Source: Argyresthia goedartella
Taxonomy: Eukaryota > Arthropoda > Insecta > Lepidoptera > Argyresthiidae
Length of the DNA stretch: 64,000 nucleotides
Assembly: GCA_949825045.1 (NCBI GenBank)
Contig: OX463832.1
Span: 18,966,552 to 19,030,551 of the forward strand
Direction: 5' to 3'
Each line of letters starts with the position of its first letter. The stretch's first letter is position 1. Under the pieces are notes generated by a model, which was given only the letters and a program-made list of their open reading frames with translations, did not search any database and had not been told where the DNA came from. Shown piece by piece: positions 33,201 through 45,200 of the stretch. The position numbers were made by a program, and so were the translations under genes.

Positions 33201-36200
33201 TAAATAGTGTCCAAGGTTTAATTATTATTTAAGGAAAATGCTGTCGGGTTATTTGTGTTTATTGCTATTTCTAATGATTCCACCTGTTGATCCAATAAAC
33301 TTCAAGGGGCCGGAGAAGTGGTGTTGAAAAATCATGAAAGCAAAAACTCAAATTTCCGGTGTCTTGTGAGGTATACCGCTGATAGAGCCCCCTAAGCCCC
33401 CCAGAGATTTGTTAGAAACGTCACGTTTTCTAACCTTCTCACAAGGCAGCGAGGTTTGAGAGTATACATGGCTAGTTACACACACACACAGGTTGGGACT
33501 GCTCACGTATAGATTCAAACTGTAATAGGACATCGAGTCCTTGGGAAGTATACATGATTATTATACACTTATGGCGTATATATTACAATTCTTACGCTAA
33601 CATTGTGTACGAAAAATATACTGCACTAGTTACCATTGCGGACTGATTGTGAACTGGTTTAAACTTGAATTGCAAAGGAAATACCAGAGCAAACACTGCG
33701 GTAGCTTAGGTGACTCGTGTTAGGTTGGCATGTAAGAACAAAATAAACTTTTCAAAGCATGTTTTCCCATATTTATATCACAATTAATTTTTATAATCTG
33801 AATGTATACTTTCAAATGCTGTTACATGTTTACGTTCTAAAACTATACAGTGTCAGTACGTGTTGGTTCTAGCCTTGTATGGTTTCCAAAACAATTGACT
33901 TCAGTGTTGTTAGAAAGTATACGCGACCAGTACGGGCAAATCGTGTATACTTTCCGAGAATTTTTTTGCTAATAAATTCAAAAGTATGCGGTGCAACATG
34001 GGTACTGTACGACGTTACTATTGTAGTAATAATGTGACTATCTCTTTTTTTATATGATGAGGGTAAGGGTAGAAAGATACAATTTTTAGTTCAGCGAAGA
34101 TACTGCTAGAGGCGCTGTACGCGTTGCCATACAAATGATAAACTATAGTCGCTATCGTGTATAGTTTGAAAAACTCATAATAGGCGTACAGGCCTTGAAA
34201 CCTTTCAAGATGCCACAAGGCAAGGGCTCGTCAAACTACGTCCTCCGTATCTCTCTCTTCTCCACTCGCACTCCGCTTCTGGCGATGTTCTGTCTCGCTC
34301 GCTCTTCGGCGGGGCTCTCGGGCTAAGAGTAAATGTAGCTCTGCTTTCCAGTACCGAAAATTCGGCAACGCTAGGGATCTGGTTTTTGTTTTATTATTTT
34401 TTTGTCCTTACGTTTTCTTGTACGCCGGTATGGAAACCCCTCCTTCTGCAAGTCCGAACCGCAATTAATCGAATCCATTCCAGCTTGAGCAAAAATGCTT
34501 TGGTATGTCCGGATTTTGTCCGGATGTCCAGCTGTTCTCTTTGTTGGTCTTTGAGGCGCCCGCTGGCCGTTCAGCTGTTTGCGTAATCGCTCCCTAGCTT
34601 TTTCTGCTATTAAATTAAAATTCATCAAAGTATGGCGCGGATCTGGAATAACTGCTATGCTAAAACTAGAGAGAGCTCAACGGTCGATGATCAAGGTAAT
34701 GCTAAAAAAGCCCCACAGTTTCCCGACTGCAGCTCTATTTGCAGAAGCAGACCTACTCAGCGCACGCCAAACATTCATATACAAAACTGCCACTCATATG
34801 AATCGCAACAACAGCAACAATTACGAAGAACTGCTGAAGAAAAGGGTCTTCCGTGTCGCGATAACTGAAGTCAAAACCTCATTCGCCCGCCGCTTCCCCA
34901 AATTAATATCAGTATTTATATACAACAGGGTCCTTGAGCACTGTGCCATTAACCAGTCTACGGTAGGGACTTCTAAGCTCCTTATTCTTAAGTAGCTAAA
35001 AACCCTAACATATCGAGAAACAGAGGATCTCCTGAAATATGACGCGTGATCCTTGTCCCCACATCCTTTTCCCTAGATTGTATATGTGTATCTGTGTGTA
35101 TGTAATTAAATTATAACTTAATTTGCAACGACTTGCGCAGACTATGTTTTAATTTTTTTTTTGTTATATGCATTTCGAACACTTTATGCCTGTCACAATA
35201 TTAAAGATTATTATTTTATTATTACACCTAGAACACCTCTGGCCAGCCAATCATACATAATAATAGAAGCAACATTATGTCAAAGATCCAGGTCCTCACG
35301 ATACAGGTCTGACCTAGTGTGAGGGACACTGGTAACTTTTACTTTATACAAGATTCATTTATTAGCAAGTAGGTGTCAGTGTATTAACTTAAGCGTATCT
35401 GTAAACATTTTGTTCAATAAACTATTTCTATTTCTGCTCTGCACGTCGCATTTCTCAACCGATTATCGATTTTGGTTTTTTTTCGCAATGGCGGCGATAT
35501 GGGGTTACAAAGTTATTGGTGCGGCTACTTTTATACTCCATGCACGTAACCAGGTGCATTCATAAGTTTGTATGTGGTATTGAAAGAAAATACCTGGTTT
35601 CAAATCAACGTTCGCACTTGACCATATATTTTTTTAGTTGTGAAGTGTAATATCTCTTGTTATGTGTTGTTAGAGACAGATATATCTGTTGTTTGTTATA
35701 TCTTACCTTCTCACAAGGCACCGGCTCGTCAAACTTCGTCAGCCGTATCTCTCTCTTCTCCACCCGTACTCCGTTCCGCCTGGCGATGGTCTGTCTCGCT
35801 CTGTCCTTGGCGGGCCTCTCGCTCGCACGCATGGAGCGGTGCAGCTGGTGGTAGTTGCGCTTCTTGAAGCTGGCGACGTCAGAGCACAGGTAAGATTGCT
35901 TTACTGCGCCAAAATAAGAGACTGGCACACGAACCAAGAGACTGGAAACGCGAGACAAAATTAAAAATATCTCGGCGTGGCAACCCCAGATTTGCGACCT
36001 GACTTAACCTCTCAGTTACCACCGGCGCTAGTTACTATCGCCACTTTTCCGTTATAGGTTTTAAATGTTATTACCAGGGCCACAGATAGGGTTCAAAATC
36101 GCGACCCGTCCCAATTACCCTCGGTTTTTGAGTAGTTAAGGTGAAAGTACACTTATCCGAGCCGAGAGCGTGGATCGAGTAGAAAAAACGGTTTTTATAG

Positions 36201-39200
36201 TAGTTTATGTGACTGCTACATAATGGAGGGCATTAATACTCGAGAGTGGATTTATGTTCATAATAATAAATATCACTCGAGTTTTAATGCCTAATTATGT
36301 ACAGTTACATACACTAGTTTATCTACACACATATCATTAGCTCTCTTTGATGTGTTCAGGAACCGCATGTTTGACCGGCATTGTGGCTCTGCTGTTGTTT
36401 AGATTGTTCTGTAGTACCAACTTTACAGACAATCTAGGGGCATTCGAAATTTGAATGTCATAATATGTAGAAAAACTACACATTATGGTCATAATGTGTA
36501 ATTTTTCAGATAAGAAATTAGTTTTTACCAAGTAGTTTAACATTATGTTGATCGTAACGTGCGGTTTTTGTACGCAGTAAAGAGGGTTTATGATACGTGT
36601 GTAGATAAAATTACTTACATGGAATCCTATGATCCTCGTACATCTGCAATTCGAATGATTCGACGCGGGCAGGTGAGAGGTTTCATAGGATTGCATATTA
36701 ACTATTCTAGGATCCCTTTGGTTGGAGTCGGACAATCGCAGGGTGCGAGATAATTGTGCATGAAATAAGTGTATGGAACCCCCCTCTCAGTCTAGTCAGA
36801 AACTCAATTATCCGTGTCAAATAGATAGAGTTGAAAGAGTCCAGAAACGCTTTCTTTATCTTCTAGTCGCACATGTAAAAAGATTTGACCTAACTTCTTA
36901 CGAAAAAAGGCTATCTTCCTTTAATATGTATTGGCAACAAATATAATGATCACCAAAATATTTTTTTCCTACCCAAAATGGATAAATGAACACCAAAAGT
37001 TGCAAAAAATATCAGGAAAAAATACTGCGGTAGCTTAGGTGAAGGGTAAAGGGGGTGAGCGAAGAGAAGCCCCCTTTATCCTTCGTGTTAGGTTGAACAT
37101 GTAAGTACAACAAAAAATACGTAAAACATAAACTTAAGTACACAAAACATAAAAAGAAGTTTGGTGATCATTTATCCAAACACAATTTGGTGGACATTTA
37201 TCCATTCTGGCAGTCATTTCGAATTTATTGGTAGTAAAATAGGTGCGTTTTTGGTAATCGTTTAAACACAAGCAATATGTATACCCTTGAGAGCAGAAGG
37301 TGGAGTTTTGACCAACTTCTCCTGTTCAGGATTGTTTCTAGACTCTTATATTGCCCAAAATTACTGTCTAGTATTAATTTCACTGTTCCTCGCTGCGGAT
37401 CTAGACTAAAAAATTACAGCTCTATTGAAATACAAACGCCAATACGGATCCGGCAAAACAGCCCTGTCTGTGTGTTTACGTAGCTATCGTTAGATGTCAC
37501 AACTAGCCATGGCCTCGGTATATGCTGAAGGCTTTCTACCTGCTGCTAGTTGCCCATCTGGGCAATATATATGAGTGTATGATATACGAGTATATGGGCG
37601 GAGTTTGCCTGCTTACCCGATTTTACGAGCGGACATCAGCTCACAGTCAAATGGCATGATAGCGACATGTTAAGGGGGGGAGATGGCCGCCGCTACCATG
37701 AGATAGTTATATAAGTGCAAAGCGTAAGATAGTTAACCCCTCGCTTGTTTTGTGCCCCAAACTCGCATCTAGGGTCTCTTGCCTTGGCGCAGATCGCGCG
37801 CTCCGCGGGAGGCGCTCTTATACGCGTTAACTACATAATTGTATGAAACGAGCGACATATATTTGAAAACTTCATTAAATCTCCTATTTACTGATGTAAC
37901 ATAGGCCAGGATCGGTACAGTAGTGAAGGTGGTGTCAAAGAATGAAAATAGCGAAATTTCCTTCCGCTTTAGTTTAGTTTAGATCATCGATATTATTACA
38001 AAACCCAATGCAAACAGTATACAGGAGTAATTATAAATGCTAATTACTCACAATTATATCCTTTTAACACGAAAAAACAAAACACTAAACAGTGTAACCA
38101 TCAACGAGCGAGTACCGCTTCGATGTTTGGTTCATTGACTTTTACCTAGGATTGAATACGGTCTGAAGATTTTAATACCTATCTCATTCCTTAACGAAAC
38201 TAATTAATATGACTGTCCTTTTCACACCGCTCCCTATTACAAGAAATTAATTCATAAGTGCCAGACGTGCCTTCCGGTCTACATAGACCGGAGGAAAGTA
38301 AGGTCTTTTGAAAATTGGTCTATAAAGCCAGGCAGTATATAAGTTTAAAGCCTAAAGACTGGTCTCAGATCATGTGAACTGTCTCGTATGGCCCTGCCAC
38401 ACTCCTCGCTCTGCCGCGATGTTTGCGCTCTTTCTTTGACTCGCGCCAAAAAGTGACAGCATGCCGTGCGGCTTCACGACTACCGTGGTCATGTCGCAGT
38501 TGGTTGGTTAAATCAGACACTTAACTAACTCTCTTTTTAACCAAAACACTAGCATTTTGATTTAAATAAAGCATCGTCGAAAACGTTTAAGAATCTGTCT
38601 TAATGAAAGCCGGCGTGTTGGAAAACAAGATGGCGTCACGACAAGCTGATTTGCACAGCTTATATCAGGGCAAAACATTGCGGTAGCTTAGGTGAAGGGT
38701 GAAGTGGGTGAGCGAAGCGAAGCCCCCTTTATCCTTCGTGTTAGATTGAACATGTAAGAATAACAAAAAATACTTAAAACATAAACATAAGTAAGTACAC
38801 ATAAAAAAAAGTATTTGTCTTGTTGCCTAGGAACGTTAAGACAACTGGTTTTAAGTTTCGTTCACGGTCGTTTTAGTGACTTTGTAAAACGTCGGTATTT
38901 AATTAACGGTCTAGAGAATTAGTTAAATGTCTGGTTTAACTAACTAACTGCGACAGCCACACAACGTCTCTGCCTCTGCCCCTTGCCACACTACTCGACG
39001 AGTGTGCGGCGGGGGCATCACCTGTATGCTAGCACCACGGCCGTTACTCACTTCTCCACCGTCTTGCCGTGTCTCGAGGACACGTTCAGGTGCATCTGCA
39101 GCGCTGCGTCCGTCGCGAACTTCACGCCGCACTCCTCGCACGACGGCCCGCCCGCCGGGATCTGTGGTGGACGAACGAATGTATTGTTGCGCGCGCAGTA

Positions 39201-42200
39201 GCCTCACTAAGTATGTCTGAGTTGGAATCGCAATTTAATAATAATAATAATTAATCGGGTATATGACATAGTTATATGTACATTATATGGGTCCCTGTCT
39301 GCTAAACTAGGTTGATCACCTGTATTTCAGGGGCAGGGCTCTTCCATTATTTGATCCTGTACCTTATTAAATTACTGTATAATTTCCATACTAATTAGGT
39401 AAATAATCAAACTAAAAAATATTTTACAAAATGGGTAATTGACCGAGCGAGCGAAGGGCTCCATTTCGACAAGATAGGAGGCCGATTTTGCTTTCGTCTG
39501 TCTCTATGTCTGTGTCTGTCAGTTCCGGTCTAGGGGCCACAGTTTTTAAGCGATCCTCACAAAACTTGGCACACGTGTTCCTTGAATTAAAAGATTTTCT
39601 TTGTCGAGAGCTTTTCTCGATTTTCCCCATGGGGAGGAGTTATGACGTCATATTTTTTTTGTATAGTTTTTTTTTTTGTTTTTCTGAGACCTATCGTGTG
39701 GGATATCAAATTAAAGGGCTTCATGAGCCGGTTTTAAAAATATACCACACCATTACCTTTCGGCCGCCTGTTTTCAAAAATCCAATAAATATTTTCAAAA
39801 CATACTAAGTTTGGACTCCTCGAAGTAGGAGACGGATTAGTAAAGAGGATCTATACAGACCATGAGAGTTAGTGAAATAAACCAAGTATAACTATTTTCG
39901 TGAAAATTCAATAGATTGTATTTCAAATCACAAAATGTAGTTAACAAAGTTATTGGTGCGGCTACTTTACTACTTGATCTTGATTGAATCTAAAATACTT
40001 ACCAATAAATTGGTTCACAGTCCGCCCTGTTAGCGAGATCTACTGCCCACAGAGCCAATGTGGGTGGGTGAGGAGGAGGATTGGGAGAGAATGGGGTATG
40101 TGGGCTATGTGAGTATGGTTGATTGAGGTTTCGTTACCAATCGACAAATAGACAAATTAGGGCATGATTATTTTAATCGCTGTCCTTTGTCGCGATTAAG
40201 ATTTGTCAATTCGACAACTTGAATTGTTTTGCGAGTGATGGTTGAGCGGGGGAAGAGCAGTACCGCCGCTCAACCATAAAGACGTGAATGAGTGAATGAA
40301 TCGATATTTTTTTTTACTGTAGAGACTTATTCCCCTCGCAAAATAAATTAAGACTTATTAAATGAAGGCCACTGCGCTTTGCCACTTCGGAAGGGAAAAG
40401 CGTGATATTTTATTTTAAATAAAACCGGTCAAGTGCGAGTCGGACTCGCACACCAAGGGTTCCGTACAAGCTGTCAGTACCCTATTATATTAATTTCAAC
40501 TTTAAACCTCCATGCGTTTCTGAGAAAAAGTCTCAACAGACGGTGAGACAGACAGACAGACAGAAATTTTACAGTTTTCGGATTTTTCCCTTTACTTGTG
40601 CTATAAGACCTTCTTTCATTCCAAATTTCATGACCCTAGGCCCACAGAAAGTACCCTATAGGTTTTGATTCCCATGCGAGTTCCACGCGAGTTCATACAA
40701 ATTCAGCAAAATCTGCAAAATTATGACATAATATCGCGGTATCTTTTGATTGCGTGGACCTAGGAGTTTAAATTTTTCACAGGTCAAAGGGACCATAGAC
40801 TTGAGTAATCGATATTAATTTCAACATGATACCTCCACGCGTTCCTGAGAAAAGGGGTCGTGACAGACGGACAGACAGACAGACAGACGGACAACAAAAT
40901 GATCCTATAAGGGTTCCTTTTTTCCTTTTAAGGTACGGAACCCTAAAAAACACATTTTGCTAATTTTATTTGAATTTTTTCGGGCTATTTCGAATTCGAT
41001 GTATATATGTGTGTGACATTGCTATTTCTAGTTGCCACGACACAGGCTGGGGTCAGGCAGAACATAAAAACATAAACATAAACATTTACATACAGGAACA
41101 TACATTGCTTCTGGCCCCACAGTAGGATACCCTGTGTCGTGGGTACCAGAAACAGCGACGTCACACACATATACACATCCAAGATCTGGGTTTTTTTTTC
41201 TTTACCCCCAGCTGGAGATCGAACCCGTGACTTCTCGCATGGTAGGCAGAGCGACAACCGCTGCGCCACATAGGTCTCCAAAAAGAAGCGATGCACTACA
41301 CGACAAAGTTGCTGAGACGCAGAGAACCTAAAAACGGTCAAGTGCGAGTCTAACTCGCGCACGAAGGGTTCCGTACCACCGTAGAATGGTAGGGATGTCA
41401 GTTTTTTTCCTTTTCTGGCCAGCAGAGAACGTAAAGGGTTAACTAGGCACCAGCGAAGAATGCGATTTCTCCTCCTTCTCTCACTCGCTCTCGCCCTCGA
41501 CGCATCAGAAGGACAGCGATGGGCGCTATGACGTCGTCAGAGCGAGGTGCCTAGTTAACTTTGGCGAGTAGCAGTGGCGTGCACAGAACGTTTTTTCTGG
41601 AAAATCAATCAGGTCATGTTAATCATTAAAAGATTATCTTAACCTGTTGGCTCGGGTGCCATAGCCCAACTGTGCGCCCTGTTGGCTCACTCGATGGATT
41701 TAATTTGATATGGTGATAAAAAATCGAGCTGTCATGGCGGCCAGCGAAAATACTCGACGATGTTTGCTAAATGAGAGATTACTTGAAAGCTAATGAGAAT
41801 TATAATGTGAAGTAAAATTAACAACACACTTCAGATTGTCAATTTAAATCCCAATAAATGTAAAACAATCGTAACTAAATGGCTTCTGCAAATGAACTAT
41901 GATGAAACCGAAGATATTCTCTAACGAAAACTAAATAAATAAAAATTTACAATTAAAACAATACAATCAAATACTTACTTACCAAAATTCAAAACAAATA
42001 AAAATTTACAATTAAAACACTAAAGACGAATACCTATCTAAATTCCAAATAAAAAATACAATCAAATACTTACTTACCAAAATTCAAAACAAATAAAAAT
42101 TTACAATTATAACACTAAAACGAATACCTATCTAAATTCCAAATAAATAAAAAAAAACGATAAAAACAATGCAAAGAAATACTTACTTACCTAAATACAA

Positions 42201-45200
42201 TACTTTCCTACCAGAACATAATTAAACTATAACTCGGCATAAATTAATCTGCAATCACCACATATACTGTACAAATTTATCCATCACGCACACTCACATA
42301 GCTTGGCCACGATCACGTGGTACTAACAAATATACTTCACGACCCTAAGCTGCAGGCATACGATGTTTGCTTCAATATTGGTCCTTATTGTAATAAGAAA
42401 ACAGAAAAAATAAAACATTCCTCATTCATTATTAGCCATTTGAACACTTATCAATCGTAATGTTGAAATGTTTCACTACCTACCCTAACATTTCTGTTGT
42501 TTAAACTTAATCGTAACTCACTTAATTCACGTAATTTGTAAAACCTATCTAACTGACTGCGATAAACAAGTTGTACTTACTTGTTACAGTAGTATTTTTT
42601 CTAAAATATTAACTTATATGTAACTTAACAAGTAATTTTTAATAGTTCATACGTACTTAACTTATGTTAAATTTTATTCTATCTTGCCAACCAAGTATAC
42701 GAAAGATGCCTGGCTACCCATAGCACAGGGTATCCTAGTTTGGGAGCCAGGAACCCAAAATGTAAACTAAGTAGGCAAATAAAACGTTTTCATTTCATTT
42801 TCATTTCATTTCATTTCATTTCATTTTCATTTCATTTTCATTTTCATTTTCATTTCATTTCATTTCATTTCAAGTAAAGTAAAATCAGTTCTTTATTGAT
42901 GTCTTTGTTTAATTTTGTGGTCCTTTGCCGCTGGTATGTAGGTCTCACATATTTATAGGCCGTCAAAGTGCTGTTCGTCAGAAAAAAAAAGCGCGCGAGT
43001 TTCCATACAAAGTTTCTCTATCAGAGTCAGGGGGGTGACACTATAAATTTTATTTTGCTCGTACTACAGGTAGAACCTATCTAACAAAGCCAACAAGTAA
43101 AAAAAAACACTTATAAAAAATTATCACTCTACAAAATTATTATTTTCAAGGGTGCCAAACGGGACCCTATTACTAAGCCTCCGCTGTCCATCTGTCTGTC
43201 CGTCCGTCCGTCCGTCCGTCCGTCACCGGGCTCTGTCGGATCAACTGAAATAGGTAGAGAGCTGAAATGTGCACAGAGGGTATTTATCTTGCCGCTATAA
43301 CAACAAATAATGAAACATATACGTTTTTAAGAATGAAAAGAAGTACCCATATAAGAAATGGTATGGCCATTTACTTATCCATTTTGTTTTATTTGTTTAT
43401 TGGTGAGAATTGGACTCTCCCGATCTAATCGGAAAATATCTTTGTAGATAAAGACACGTATCATAAACCCTCTTTACTGCGTACAAAAACCGCACGTTAC
43501 GATCAGCATAATGTTAAACTACTTGGTAAATACTGATTTCTTATCTGAAAAATTACACATTATGTCCATAATGTGAAATTTTTCTACATATTATAACAAT
43601 CAAATTTCGAACGCCGACGCCCACCTGCTTGCCGCCCCTAGTTTGTCTGTGAAGTTGGTACTGACATTCAAATTTCGAACGCCGACTCCCGCCTGCGTAC
43701 CGCCCCTAGTTTGTCTGTGAAGTTGGTACTACAGAACAAGCTAAACAACTGCAGAGCCACAATGCCGGTCAAACATGCGGTTCCTGAATACATTAAAGAG
43801 AGCTTATGATATGTGTGTAGATAAACTAATGTATGTAACTGTACATAATTAGGCATTAAAACTCTCGAGTGATATTATTATGAAACTCGCCCTCTCGAGT
43901 ATTCAATGCCCTCCATTATGTAGCAGTCACATAAACTAATATTAAATGCAGATATTAAGTTTTGTGCTTAGTTATTTGTCATTATACGATTAATAATTAT
44001 TCATTGGAATTATAATAAATAAAATTAAGTTATTTATCATATTTTATTTTATTTCTGTAAAAAAGTTACTCAATTTCTATCTACTCCCGGTTTCAATGAG
44101 CAAAGAGTATCGTTTACTGAGTACATAGTTCAATACTTACATACTACATACACAAAACTCTTTTTCAATGTTTCGATGTCCCTGAATGTAGTCCTACTAT
44201 TTAATATTTCATTATCCAAAATTATAAAGGTATACTCGTGCAAATGACTGTCGTTTTATGTTTACCCGCACAGTGGTATGACCGGTATTTTTCATATTTT
44301 TTTTAGATACTTGACCTTCTGATTGCTTTTCCAGCAAAAAGTTCAGTGCACGCCACAGGACATACAAAGTTAATTCGCTAATTCGTAAAGTAATGTATAC
44401 TAGCAAGCCGGTATGAAAAGGTGCACACTCACCGGCCGGTGGTCATGTCCGTGTGTGAGCGCACGGTGAGTGGCTAGCCCCCTTTCGCCTATGAACGAGT
44501 AGCCGCACAGGGGGCACACGTTGTCGCTCGGGTGCTTGGCTCGCAGGTGGTTGTGTAGGTTCACTATGTGGCTGTGGATGGGAGAAGAGAAGGTAGAGAA
44601 GAGGCAGAAAGTTACGTTTTCTAAACATGTGTAAATATTTTCAGACACTTATTTATTATGGGAAATATTAAACTGAATATCAAAAATACTGCGTTGTTGT
44701 TCTTACATGTTCAACCTAATACGAAGGATAAAGGGGGCTTCGCTTCGCTCACCCCCTTTACCCTTCACCTAAGCTACCGCAGTATTTTGCCCTGATATTT
44801 GCTGTGAAAATCAGTATATTTGCTGTGCAAATCAGTCTTATTGATGTGCAGTTCAATATTTCCCTTTTTTAATTTTAATGGACAATGTTAACTTTCAGTA
44901 GATGGATTTGGTAGCGGACTTTTTGACCGCCATCCATCAAATACAAAATGTGTCACTTACACGCCAACATGTTTGTTATCCTATGCAAAATACAACTCAA
45001 TTCATACGAGATAATGTCTCTTTTAATATAAAAAATAGTGTGCTTTAGACCACACAACTGAAGTAAAACTTCTTTAACTCTAATGCTTCATAAATACATC
45101 TCCTGCACTGTGTCTGGCTATGAGAGGAAGAGAGAAAGAAAATGTGCGCACCTTTCGTTCGCCTCGCCCGATTACACTTTTCGTAACGCTCTCGTCACGC

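Noticed and set aside
35605..35958. Single 117-codon gene
   Set aside because: The frame is one exon (35707-35941) of the zinc-finger gene extended into flanking introns.
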